Source of the DNA: Paracyclopina nana
Taxonomy: Eukaryota; Arthropoda; Copepoda; Cyclopoida; Cyclopettidae
Length of the DNA: 64,000 nucleotides
Reading direction: 5' to 3'
Assembly: GCA_019096065.1 (NCBI GenBank)
Contig: JAGUCH010000007.1
Location: 394,501 to 458,500 of the forward strand
Within the stretch, counting starts at the first letter, position 1. The number at the start of each line of letters is the position of its first letter. Below the pieces are notes generated by a model. That model worked only from the letters and a program-made list of their open reading frames with translations, was not told the origin of the DNA and ran no database searches. Shown in pieces: positions 24,801 to 34,685 of the stretch. The translations under genes were made by a program, and so were the position numbers.

Positions 24801-25046
24801 TCTTCGTGGAAGGGTGTTGGGGCTGGAGTGGCAGGTGAGGTTGACAATGGCAGGGGAGAACTCCCAGTCAAGTGTTGATGCCAATTGTCCTTCGTCTAAA
24901 GACAGAAGTGGTCGAGGCTTAAGCCACTGCTCGACCCGACGAAATGGAGTTGATGACTCAGATTGGATGTGAGGTGGCAGCCCTCTGACCCTAAGGCTCT
25001 TGCGCAGGCCTGTGACAGGTGTGTCAGGGTTGGCTTCATTTGCCAT
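21852..25046 (-). CDS. Gag-like polyprotein of a BEL/Pao-type element
   Basis: This is the structural capsid protein of the retrotransposon, with 1,064 residues in one uninterrupted frame. The N-terminal ~400 residues are low-complexity and charged. A helical region follows, then a DUF1759-like BEL/Pao Gag domain (KVPPFDGEDLMQYYHF ... LNQATKGGHAHRF, about residues 660-800). Cysteine/histidine knuckles come next (CPLCQQPHSIPEC, CFRCLRGQHNLRKC, CYKCKSDKHNSWLH), a pattern typical of BEL/Pao Gag. The frame stops about 90 residues after the last knuckle, where related elements continue into protease and reverse transcriptase. The start at 25046 is the first ATG after the primer site. LK dipeptides are often encoded CTT AAG. 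Confidence 0.88.
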   Translation of the reverse strand: MANEANPDTPVTGLRKSLRVRGLPPHIQSESSTPFRRVEQWLKPRPLLSLDEGQLASTLDWEFSPAIVNLTCHSSPNTLPRRNFKDYLALAADNSLASDSVNQPNHEGANLERLELSGEVFDPAISDPSLSMADHNPNLNVDGNTEQSSSHPSNQSGPPTANSSSGTGTTDSGVTILGGDKPTSKSSSKKTKESDRQLKQNAAIEARDVLIKVLEKAMVACRDYRKRIRSFDAPESIETLKHMLSVVECAQAALTDAYPRYVAAYDAAGNPLGAVMPQKANGARDSLQGLKDKLKGIIKSRELANKVMDDDEELDRHLNFDFSDTDGEEFASEFARQTAKDAKKSKEAATPRRPSTNSTNVDPNGTTQLNTPGLSTAGATPGPSNRQQRLSYAPVCAEDPSIIGLKDASTKSKRTITPEEIALVSLKDRLKLQAAQLQVDIENQADAEKLSLSMATLGSLLITYEQRWAELLNVDSRAAKEFDTHEANYNYLLESAKRAYQIMTLQQNSTKSHLKGLVNPKVLMKTMKIQSFSPAQEVVYTREGIKLVYDKETDSFKRCSSTAHTFGQHVPNAGDPNPDDPSDGSSSDSESRKGKKKKSSGGDDRKKKPFWDTSSSEEDERSSRGRSNESPAYGSNNSGSNNSASVRKKRAIKFDPLKVPPFDGEDLMQYYHFRVAFKNFVHKDPDMSLQEKIIRLNQATKGGHAHRFVQFKPHTKAGYLQALKELDEEFGDRQRLLNYAVKKLQNMAPVDMTKKETIQSVRDHISEFIFQLEETAPEKMSDFEKTAFSALVIQNITFVPSTRPFVNTFLTSRKTHAFTLELFNEWASSEMQHHYSYQMARAADATKNSAPQTGLKPASATTKPTFYASGKSVMSDMKWLQEAECEPTFVSSEEEFNVASVTVAQDEYRTFLECPLCQQPHSIPECQLFRDADGQGKLKLCMGAYACFRCLRGQHNLRKCKTNMVCYKCKSDKHNSWLHSSADFMPAPFTTKATLKSSDISKSGSTIDATSYDDTLLLYLKDQKQLLEELTKSIKLLIDSKNLSVASPLQCPINGELSSAAEAN

Positions 25047-25157
25047 GAAAGGCTGCTTTTAAAAGTCATCTAAAATAAAGGGCAGAATTTTGAGGCTAGA
25101 ATTTTCCAGTGGGGTACTTGGAGTTATTTGAGTCCTAGTCTCAAGGAGGTTGATTCT

Positions 25158-25175
25158 GCCCCACGTTGGGCGCCA
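25158..25175 (-). other. Primer binding site, Lys tRNA type
   Basis: On the minus strand this reads TGGCGCCCAACGTGGGGC, the standard 18-base site complementary to the 3' end of tRNA-Lys1,2. It lies three bases after the 5' LTR. Confidence 0.9.
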
Positions 25176-25178
25176 GTT

Positions 25179-25549
25179 TGGTGAATGGGACCTTCTTTCA
25201 GCTGAAGGGCCAACTCGAAATGGAAGGGGAAAATGACAAGATCGGCAACAACGTGGCGGTCTTGAGCCCATAAATGGAAGCAATCCAAGCGTGAGGACTA
25301 GCAGCACTTGGCAGAGCTGGCAGCTCCAGTCAACCAGATGATGGTGGAGGTGTCAGTCTGGACAATAAAGTTGAAAACTTCAATGGCTTCCTTCTTGGTT
25401 GATTGTTTATTAGCGAGTGAAACGAATAGCGCGCGAAGTAGCGGGAAAACTCAGCAATGTAAACATAGATATATATAGAATGCAAAAGTAGAGATCTGTG
25501 GTCTCAAGTCAAGGCCTCAAGGTCCTCAGGCCTCAAGGTCCTCACACCA
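25179..25549 (-). repeat. 5' LTR (right copy) with promoter and polyadenylation signals
   Basis: 371 bp, identical by eye to the left LTR. On the minus strand a TATATATAT box (about 25468-25476) precedes AATAAA (25406-25411) by roughly 65 bases, a plausible U3-R arrangement. It is followed by the target duplication ACGGG at 25550-25554. Confidence 0.9.
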
Positions 25550-25905
25550 ACGGGACTTGGAGAAAAAAAAGGTGACCATTTTTTTAGCCATCAACCATAA
25601 TGGCGAGTGTCCACTGACACTGCAAAGTCTTGCTGTACATTTAAGTGTATACAATGGAATCCACACGCACTTTCACCTAAGCTTCACTGCAGTCCGCGCA
25701 TCTTGATCAGGTAGAAGAAGATACCACGTCACAGTGCACACGCGCGTACATGCTGCATGGCAAAGCCTTGTCAGCTTGAGCAGATCTAATTGCAAAGAAT
25801 TCCTTGATTTGCTCAAAATTGATCACAGCAGCTCATTTCAAGAGATTTTGGATTGGAGTGTCATGCACAAATCAGTTCAAGTCTACTAAGTCCAAGACAC
25901 CAAAA
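25550..25905. promoter_or_regulatory. Upstream region of the KDEL esterase-like gene
   Basis: About 350 bp lie between the LTR element and the esterase start. The esterase frame is open back to an upstream ATG at 25804, but the ATG at 25906 gives a proper signal peptide and is preferred. The LTR element sits close upstream, in the opposite orientation. Confidence 0.4.
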
Positions 25906-28561
25906 ATGAAAGGGTTGAGCTTAGGAGTTGCATGTTGCCTGCTTGTCACCTTGATATTACACCCATCCTGGTCATGCAGATCAAGTGTTGACCAAGATAG
26001 AGAACCAATCCGATCCCACCATGTAAGTATCTTTCAGCTTATTATTCCATTATTCTCATAATTGCCAGCATTTTTCCTTAACAGGGAACTGAGCCTCCGG
26101 AATCGGCTCACAAGACTCCAGAGGTGAAAAGAGAGGCTGACAGCTCTGATGGTGGACATGAGGAGGGTGAGGTTGAGGTGAGGCCCAATGTTTGGGAGTT
26201 CCCAGTGGCCCAGACAAAACGTGGATTATTATGGGGAACCATTGAAGAGTCCAGAGGGCAAAAACGGATCCTGGCATTCAGAGGAATCAGGCATGTCCAG
26301 CCTCCAATTGGCAGTCTCAGGTGGAAGCCCCCCGTGCCAGCTCCAGCATGGGAGGGAATACGAGATGCCAAGAGAAATGGCCACGTTTGTCCCCAGCATA
26401 TGTATTACAAGCCTGATGTCTGGATTGGCCAAGAAGACTGCCTTTGGATCAATGTTTTCACTCGTGATTTGATAGTGAGGAAGAAGAGGCCTATCATTGT
26501 CTGGATCCACGGGGGCAACTTTGTGAGAGGATCGGCTGCGGATTATGAACCAGACTACATCCTGGATGAGGATGTGGTGCTTGTCACCATCCAGTATCGA
26601 CTCGGCATGTTTGGCTTCATGTCCACTGAGGATGTCAGTGCACCAGGCAACTATGGCATGCTTGATCAAGTAAGTGCCTTAATCCATTTCTGAGATGTTT
26701 GTAGAATTTTGGGGACGGAAACACTTTTATGGCACAAAAAAGATCGAAAATCAAATTGGCAAGCAGTGAGACTGGATTGTCATCTATTGACTTGAGTTTC
26801 AGTTTCTAAAACTGAAATTAAAAGCAATCTGAGCAAAATGCTACTTAGAATATCAAGATTGTAGTATAAAAGCTATTCATTTACCAGTTTCAGTTTCCAA
26901 AACTGAAATTCTAAAATGAAAGAAAGTTATTTAGCATCAAAATGTCGATAAATTCGACAGCTTTCAAAAATGGAAATTCAAATAATTGTGAGAAAATGTT
27001 ACGTAACATCATGACTAAAGTCAAGCCTTCAATCACTTTCATTTGAATACTTTGACATCGGAAACACTTTTATGGCACAAAAATGATTTCAAATCAAATT
27101 GGCAAGCAGTGAGGCTGGATTGTCATCTCTTAATTTCAGTTTCAGTTTTGAAAACTGAAATTAAAAGCAATCTGAGCCAAATGCTACTTTACGACAATAT
27201 ATATTGTAAGTGACTATTTTCAAGGTTGCTGCTTTGCAATGGGTGAAGACCAACATTGAGGCCTTCAGTGGTGACCCCAACAAGATCACCATTATGGGTC
27301 AACAAGCCGGAGGAGCCTCGGTTCACTATCACATGTTGAGTCCACTTTCCAGAGGCCTCTTCAACCAGGCAGTGAGCATGTCTGGTTCAGCACTGTGCTG
27401 GTGGGCCAGCCTCAAGAGGCCTTTAGAAAAGGCCAAGAAGCTGGCCAGGCTCTCAGAGTGTCCCTACAAAAAGGAGGACAACAAGGACGACCCTCAAATG
27501 AGAAAGGCCATGGTGGAGTGTCTAAGGTCAAAATCCATGGAAGATCTCATGAACACTCATCCAAACTTCTATGACTGGAGGCATCTGGAGCAGTGCCAAG
27601 AGCCCATGACAGCCTGGTCTCCCAGGGTGGATTCGGAGTCTCCAATGGCCTTCATACCCAATGAGCCAATTGACATCATGAAATCCGGAAGCTACAGCCA
27701 TGTCCCATGGATCACTGGCATCACTGATGACGAGGGGGCTTTTAAAGCCTCTGCACTTTTGCACGACATGAAAGCAATGCGAGAGCTCGAGTCTGAATTC
27801 GAAAGGCTTGGCCCTTACTTATTCGGATTCCATGATGGCCAATGCGAGGCTCCCAAAATCCATGCTTACCAGGTATACTCAAAATCCTGGTGACTGTTTC
27901 TAATGTTGTCACACTAATTCTCTTCATAGATAAGAGACTACTATTGGGGCAAAGACCTGGATGGAAATTTGCAAGGATTTGTCAATGCCATTTCAGATTC
28001 GGCCTATGCTCATCCTGTGGACACTGCTGCCAAATTGCATGCCATGAAATCCATGTCGGACGTTTTTGTCTACCATTTCGGCTACAGAGGGAAGAACTCG
28101 CATACCAAGCTGGACATCAACTCCTACCCTCCAAAAGTAACCAGGATCTCACTATCAAAAGCTTGTACCTTAAAACATTTTTGTAGGTTGTGGAGAAAGC
28201 TCAGGAGTTTGGAGTTGGCAACAGCGATGATTTGATCTATTTGTTCCCTGTCCTGTCTGGAACCTTCAGGCCTCTTCCACATGAGGATTTGGTCTTCTCT
28301 GAGAGGTTCATCAGGCTCTTTGTGAGCTTTGCCAACGAGGGCAAGCCTTACCTCAAAATGGAGTCTGGAGACGAATTCGTCTGGCTGCCAGTGAAGGCTG
28401 CCAATGCCACCCACCTGAACATTGGCAATGAAATGCTCATGGATTCCGGACTGCCCAACCACGAAAGAATGAACTTTTGGCAAACGTTGCCCTTGTATTG
28501 GAATGCCAATCGAGCCAATTATGCTCCTGCTCCTCCAATTATCTATAAAGACGAGCTGTGA
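25906..28561 (+). CDS. Catalytically dead carboxylesterase-like protein with C-terminal KDEL
   Basis: This type B carboxylesterase/cholinesterase-fold protein has five in-phase exons (25906-26022, 26085-26669, 27225-27872, 27930-28136, 28187-28561) and 643 residues. A signal peptide (MKGLSLGVACCLLVTLILH) is followed by a polar linker and the full esterase fold: FRGIRHVQPP, QEDCLWINVF, an HGGNF oxyanion loop, GNYGMLDQ and FSGDPNKITIMG. The nucleophile elbow reads GQQAGG where active enzymes have GESAGG, so Ser is Gln. The catalytic His position reads GVGNSDDL instead of GxxHGDDL, so His is Asn. The acidic member (TDDEGA) remains. The protein ends YKDEL, a canonical ER-retrieval signal, and has no transmembrane anchor, unlike neuroligins or gliotactin. 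I infer a non-enzymatic role in the ER lumen, such as folding, binding or storage. AATAAA lies at 28569-28574. Confidence 0.9.
26670..27224 (+). repeat. Intron holding a direct repeat with CAGTTTC palindromes
   Basis: Within this esterase intron, about 26717-26860 and 27060-27196 are near-identical ~140-bp direct copies starting GGAAACACTTTTATGGCAC. Each contains an imperfect palindrome of the type TTCAGTTT...AAACTGAAAT; a third palindrome lies at 26886-26910. They belong to the dispersed family described in the findings. Confidence 0.75.
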
Positions 28562-28930
28562 TTCAAACAATAAACATTTTCAAAAGTAGGAATCATAGCA
28601 TTTCTTTGCAGTGAAGATCTATAGTGATAAAAACAGATTCATAACGGGTTTTTCACCTTAAAAGCACTTCAGTACTGCATGAGGCAGCTAGTTGCTATAA
28701 AGTGGCATTTTCTGCCAATAATCGGCTATTTTCAGAACCTCTAAGCCTAGCAGCCAATACACAGATGCCTTGGTAGTAAAATGTAAATCAGCTGTATTCT
28801 TTCTAAGAGCTGACATAGAAAAGGAATACTCTCAATCCAAAATGAACTGAAAGCATCCATTTTCAAGTCAGGATTGTTGACATTTGTGGCTTTCACCAAG
28901 GCCAATTTCAAGTGAAAGCTCTGACAAGAA
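28562..28930. other. Intergenic between esterase-like and amidohydrolase-like genes
   Basis: The stretch contains the esterase polyadenylation signal at 28569 and the promoter of the next gene. Nothing else is recognised. Confidence 0.4.
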
Positions 28931-29971
28931 ATGTCCCACTACATTGAGGTAAGCAGAGTGCAAAATACAGCAGCTGTATTTGGCTGTATTTGCCAGTATT
29001 TTCAGCATGTAGAGGGAGACATGCCTTTGATTTTGAGCATTCCCCATGGAGGCCTTCAAAGTCCAGAAGCAATTCCTGACAGGAAATGCCAATGTGATGA
29101 TGATGACAAGCACAACAAGTGTCCTGTCATAGTGAAAAATGATGGATACACCATCGATTTGGGCAGATGTATTGCAGCCTCAATACACCAAAATACAGGC
29201 CAAAAACCTCACATTGTGATAAATAATCTGGAGAGGAGCAAGCTCGATCCCAACCGCGAAATTGGCATTGCAGCTCAAGGAAATGGTGAAGCTATGCAAG
29301 CTTTCAATGCATTTCACACACATTTGGAGAAAATCAAGGCCAAAGCGAAACGTGGCCTTTTGCTAGACATCCATGGCCAAAGTTCAGTGGACCAAGTGAT
29401 TGAGTTGGGATATTGTGTGGCTTCCTCCAAATTAAAGGCCAACAATTTCAATTATGCTGACACAAGCATAGCCAAATTGGCCTCTGAAAATGTAGGAGAG
29501 GACCTCATCAGTGGGCAAAGCAGCCTTGGAGCCTTTATAGTGAAGCAAGGCTATGGACAAGTGCTGCCATCTCCCAATTACCCCCATCCAGGTAATTTAC
29601 AAAGTGCTGAGCTATGAGAAATTCTGCTGAGATTTCATTGGAACTCATTAGAGGAAATCCTGCTGACATTACCAGAATTGGGGAAAAAATCCAATTTTTC
29701 AAAGTGTGGACAATTTCCAATTGTTTGCAGTGCTATTGCCTGTTTCACCTTAGGAGAATTAATTCTTGTTTAAATAGGCGATTTTGTGTACTATTCCGGT
29801 GGCTACATCACGAAAAGGTATGGCAAGGATCACTTTGACGCCATCCAAGTGGAAACTCCTCGTGATCTCCGGATTGAGGGAGGTGAAGAGGGGCGTGAGC
29901 ATCTCGGCCACGCCCTCGGGGCGGCCATCAGTGATTTTTTCAAGCATCACTACTCTGATGGCCAAAGTTAG
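28931..29971 (+). CDS. N-formylglutamate amidohydrolase-like protein
   Basis: This protein is of the FGase family (PF05013 type), metal-dependent hydrolases that in bacteria release glutamate from N-formylglutamate in histidine breakdown; the animal substrate is not known to me. Proposed exons are 28931-28948, 29006-29591 and 29778-29971 (265 residues, no signal peptide). Family blocks are clear: LILSIPHGG near the N-terminus, DGYTIDLGRCIA, IVINNLERSKLDPNRE, LLLDIHGQSS and, after the last intron, GGYITKRYGKDHFDAIQVE. The first intron is 57 nt with no stop, so its retention would simply insert 19 residues. Two small introns make recent bacterial transfer unlikely. The C-terminal exon is markedly more CpG-rich than the main exon. 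Confidence 0.85.
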
Positions 29972-32900
29972 CATTCAAAATTCAAAAAGAAGAAGAAGAA
30001 GACCTTAGACACTGATCTGATTAAGATCTACATTGCTAACCTTGCTTTGTCTATGAATACAATACGGTTTTCTGTATGCTATGAAACACTATGCAAAAAA
30101 ATTGCTCTGGAAATTTTCTCAGGACTTTTCTCGCTTGCATCACAACAGCAACAAAGTACATTTTTTATTAAAAAAAGGCCACTTTTAGTTATTTTTTGGC
30201 CTTATCAGACATTTTCTTTTGGGTAAAGTATGTTTCCAGCTAGAGGTCATTGCCAAGGAAATCAGACAAGAAATCTCCCTTTTTCTTTCATCACTGACAA
30301 AGTGGGCAGTTTGCTACACACACAACTAAGCCCATAAATATTTCTTCCAAAAAGTCAAGGCCTGAATCTGTGCCAATATTTTGATTGTTTTCTCAAAGAG
30401 GCGTTGCCAATAAAGCCAACACTTTGAAAACGGATTCTTCTTTTGTGGCAGCTGATGTCCAATATTATGTGGAAAAATCAATAGTGCTAGCTTTGCTTTT
30501 AGGCAGCAATTTGGTGTCAGCTCAAGAGAAAAGAATATTGAGCTATTTTATGGGCAATGAAGGTCATAGACCACCAACCCTTCTCCCATTAAAGAAAAAG
30601 AAATCACAATGGGGTAAAATGCCATAAAAATGCCAAACTAAATATCATTTAAAAATGATGCAACAATAAACCTTTTTTAGTCATTTATCCACAAAAAAGC
30701 CAAAATGCTGATGTAAACAAAAAAAACCACTTCTAGTAACTCTCCCCTCAACAGTGGCGCCCCCTCCTAATTGGTGGCGAAAAAGTGCCCTAAAACAAAA
30801 TTGTTACAGTGGCTTGAGGGCATTTTAAATGCCACAATTGTCCAAAGTGCATGGGTAAATAGTAAATGAGGTTGTTCTTTGGGGATGAGATCTCCTTTTG
30901 CAATCGGGACATGACAGCTTTGACAGCAGGTTTTATGTGGCCATCAGCCTTCATCTGAAGTTTCTCATGTGTCATGCTAAATCAAAGAATTAACCATGCT
31001 CAGTTACTTTATATGCTGTAGCTTTGGATGAGCTGTATTGATGGCCACTTTTGAAGATCTCAATTGAAAAAAGCCAAATTGCTGCATCAACCAAGTGCTG
31101 AAATCTTGCATTTGGCTCCATCATAAGCAAGAAAATTCAGATTTAATGACAAGCGTGTGAATTGAGAAGGCTTCTACACACCTCAGTGATTTTGAAGCAG
31201 ATCAGAAAAACACATAAAATATGCCACTAAAAATAACACGCCCTTTCTTCAATCAACTTGTTGGCTAAATGGAGCTTTTGCAAGGTTAAGTGCAACTTTG
31301 CATTTCCTCTCTAATATTCATACATAGAAACACTCAATTGGGTGGAGTGAGCCTAAAATGACACCCAAGAAAGAAGGCCAGCAGACTCCTCAATATCCAT
31401 TACCCCTAAATTATGGCAAGGCCAAATTAACCACCAGTTGTTTGAGGAGATTTTTTAATCTTCAAACTTTCCTCAAAAATCAATACAGTTTTGGGGGCAG
31501 GCTGTAAAACTATCTAGATGAGTTGATTAAAATGTCATAGAGACTGAGCCACAAAAAAACAGAATGAGAGTGGAACAAATTATCAAAGGATCTTCTTGGC
31601 CATCAAGTCATATGCAAGGAGCATGATGATGTAGAGCTCCAGATCATGTCACGAAATTATCATCCCTCCTTTGTATGAACTTTGTCACGAGACTCTTGTA
31701 GAGAGTTTCACATCTTCAATTCAACTAACAGGACATTTACTTTACACACCACCCCAATGGCTCTTAAAGTGCTTTTTTCTCTCTTATTTCCCTTTTTTGC
31801 ATTATTCAGAACACTGCAATGCAGCATTGTAGGCTCAAATTGCAACAAGAATTCGCACAAAATAATTGAGAATAACCAAAACTGATACGCTTACCGAAAT
31901 TAACCAACGGTGAACGTTCCTCCTGGGGGTCTACTTTACAACTTTATAGACCTATTCCATCAATAATTGAATTTCACCATCAAAATTGATGTCACGCTTC
32001 ACATTAATTGCTGTTTGTTTATGTTTACATTTACCAGCAACAGCGCTACCAGACGCTCAGCGAAAATACCAGATATTTTCGGACGAAAATGTCATGTTTC
32101 ATTTGGGAAAGAGCCAAAAAACGAAGATCACGGATGTCACGTTTTCTCTCGGAAAAAGGCCAAAAATAGAAGACCAAATTGCTAGTAGCAAAAGGAAGAA
32201 TATTTGGCTTACTACAATTTCTCCAGAAAAACGCCCTTCTTTACCCCAGATAATCAGGTTTGATTGATATAATGCCTCACATTATTTCCTTTGATGATCA
32301 GATCATCCCAGCAAAAATGTGAGCTGGGGAGAAAATTGCATTCTTTGGAATTTGTGGGTAATTTATGGCTTTATGTATTACCCTATTAAATTTCTTTATA
32401 GCTATAAGCCATTAGCTGCAAGTTTTCCTAGGCCTTCAAGAGAATGACAACAGGCACGCAAGCTTGTTGGAAAAATATGGCACATTTTCATGCATTATCA
32501 TCAGTCAGCCCAAGAAGACTTTGTCTTCACAGTTGGCTTTTTTCTTGACCTTTTGGCCCTTTTTGTCACGCTCAGTGAGCTACTGCATAACAGTTTATGA
32601 ATGTCAGGGAAAAATAGTGACCCATGTCAAAAGAAATGCTACCTCAGAGTATTGCATTTCTGCCCATAAAAAAGAAGGTAGCAGAGAGAGAAATAAGGAA
32701 TCTTCCAAGAGAATCAGAAAAGAAGTTCAAATGGCCACATTTATCTTGGTGTGCCTAATTAGAGATACTTTATATTATGTGAGAATATCCGGCCATTGTG
32801 AAAGAAGGCTCAATCTGGCTAAAACTCCAACTGAGATGACCCAAAAGATTACATTTTTTCCACACCAGCTCTTGAGCAATATAAAAGCACTATTCAGAAA

Positions 32901-33888
32901 TATTTGGCATTTTTGGCTATATTTTGCAAAAATGCCTGGTAGCCCTATCACTGGTTAACTCATTTTGCTTTTGTTAGTGTTTTCAACTTACATCAAAATT
33001 CCAAAGTCATTTTCAGCCAAGTTGTAAAAAGGCCATTTAAAAAAGTACTATCTGGTAGCTCTGTGACTGGTTATCTGTAGCAGCTGACATATTCAAAAAA
33101 TCAAAGAAACAACAATTTGAATATCATCATGGATATGGAGAAATGGAATGTGTGGCAATTGGCATTCTGACTGATTTCCAGACCTGGGCCAAAGTTGGAC
33201 ATGTGTTAATGGGCTTTTTCCAGGTGAACCAAGCAGCTAGCAGCATCTTGCAGCCAATAACGGGATAATTCAGCCTGGCTTCAATCTTGAGCAGCCATCA
33301 TATAATCATTATCCATCTATATGGCTTCGAAATCAGAGTGCAACGAACTGTATAAGCAGGTAGAAAAGTCCAAGCAGCAATTTGGTGAGCAACGGGAATT
33401 CTCTCAACTTCCTCAATTCTCACTATTTATTCGCACTAATGAGAGGAATCTCCACTCAACCGAATAAAGCCAGCTTTCTTGGCATTTTTTGATAACATTA
33501 TATGTGTGTGCACTCAGTGCATGATGGATGTGGGAAATTCAGGCCCATTTGTTATTTGGGGGTTTTCAGGCCATATTCCACCATGTGCAGAGCTATTTCC
33601 ACGTGCTTTTCGTGAAACTAAAGTCCTGGGATTAAATATTCAATTAGTGGCATTTTCGAATGCTACAACTGAATTTCTGCATTAAGAGCATTCAGAATAT
33701 GCAGATTACAAAGTGGGCAAAAAATGGTAATTGAGATAAAAAGCCATCCATATCAACATGCCAGCCATTTGGAGTGATAGCTCTCATTGGCAGATAAAAA
33801 TGCCTTTTATTGTAGGTAGTAAGAGATGACCTTAATTTTGGAGTGTTACAGATCCATCGTCTTCAACAACAAAAGATGCCATATTGAG
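29972..33888. other. Long intergenic region, no gene recognised
   Basis: This is about 3.9 kb of A+T-rich sequence. The longest open frame (32464-32958, plus) has no motif and no sensible splice neighbours. A short minus frame at about 30790-30975 has an acceptor-like upstream edge but no partner exon. I see no RNA gene. Confidence 0.5.
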
Positions 33889-34677
33889 GGGTATACTGCC
33901 TAAAGGCACCAAGGGCAAAGGCATTATGATTAAAGGCTCCCTGATAAAAAGCGCTCTGACGAAAGGCATAATGGGCAAAGGCAACATTGGCTAAAGGCAC
34001 AAATTGTCAAAGGCACCTTTAAGCAATAAAGGTGAGTCACTCATAATGAATAGGTGGGGAAGATGCGCGCGCGTGTTATAACGATTGCGGAAAATCAGGG
34101 AAACTTTAGGCGGCAAAACAGTGCTATTTTCCGCATTTCTGTATGTTTTTGTCAGTTGGACTTACTGCTGTGCAAGAGAAATGTCTTGGCAATCCAAACA
34201 AGAAGACTTTCAAAAGATGCTACAAAAGGCTTAAAATGCAGAAAGCCAATCTTATGAAAAATCTTCATGCGCACAAAACTGATTTGGAAACTTTCATGAA
34301 AGCAATTGGCAACTCTGAAAGGGGATTCCTTGATGGCAATTGCTTCATAAATAAAGCCAGAGTCTTCAGAAGTTTTCTTACCCGCAACTGAGAGCACTTC
34401 AAATAGTGAGCTTAAGCGCAAAAATCGTGATCTTTCATACATTGACCAATCAAATATCATTTCCCAAAAACGTCGACGCAAATGCTAATTCTGCTGTCAG
34501 ATTTTTTACAAACAGACAAATAAATTTGTGATACCATTTTTTCTTTTAGTGCCATTTTAGTTAAGTTGCCTTTTACCAGTGTTGCTTTTGCCCACTATGC
34601 CTTTAAGCAGCGTGCTTTTTATCAGGGAGCCTTTAATCATAATGCCTTTGCCCCTGGTGCCTTTACCCAGTAGAGCC
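33889..34677. mobile_element. DNA transposon-like element with ~130-bp terminal inverted repeats
   Basis: The left arm (33889 to about 34020) and right arm (about 34545 to 34677) are inverted copies over roughly 130 bp. Both are built of AAAGGC-containing sub-repeats (for example GGCAAAGGCATTATGATTAA in both). ATATTGAG flanks both ends (33881-33888, 34678-34685), extendable to GCCATATTGAG if the outermost GCC belongs to the target. The interior (~520 bp) has only short frames, one of 82 residues at 34143-34391 with no transposase motif I recognise. It is a non-autonomous element; an 8-bp (up to 11-bp) duplication would fit hAT-, P- or MULE-like families. Confidence 0.8.
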
Positions 34678-34685
34678 ATATTGAG

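Larger units (their letters stand above)
20672..25549 (-). mobile_element. Complete gag-only BEL/Pao-type LTR retrotransposon
   Basis: Two 371-bp LTRs (20672-21042 and 25179-25549), identical as far as I can compare by eye, start TGGTG and end CACCA. They are flanked by the 5-bp duplication ACGGG (20667-20671 and 25550-25554). Read on the minus strand, the order is 5' LTR, a Lys-tRNA-type primer binding site three bases downstream, a 1,064-codon Gag-like frame, about 800 bp without coding signal, a polypurine tract and the 3' LTR. No protease, reverse transcriptase, RNase H or integrase is present in the 4.1-kb interior, so the element must rely on enzymes supplied in trans. Identical LTRs and an intact frame indicate a recent insertion. 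Confidence 0.93.

Noticed and set aside
25804..25905. Upstream in-frame ATG for the KDEL esterase-like gene
   Set aside because: It would bury the signal peptide behind 34 polar residues; the ATG at 25906 gives a normal secretory start.
30790..30975. 61-codon minus-strand frame (MTHEKLQMKADGHIKP) with an acceptor-like upstream edge
   Set aside because: It looks mildly exon-like, but I could find no partner exon, donor or family match, so it is not called.
32464..32958. 164-codon open frame on the plus strand
   Set aside because: No recognisable domain, no splice partners, and composition like the surrounding intergenic DNA.
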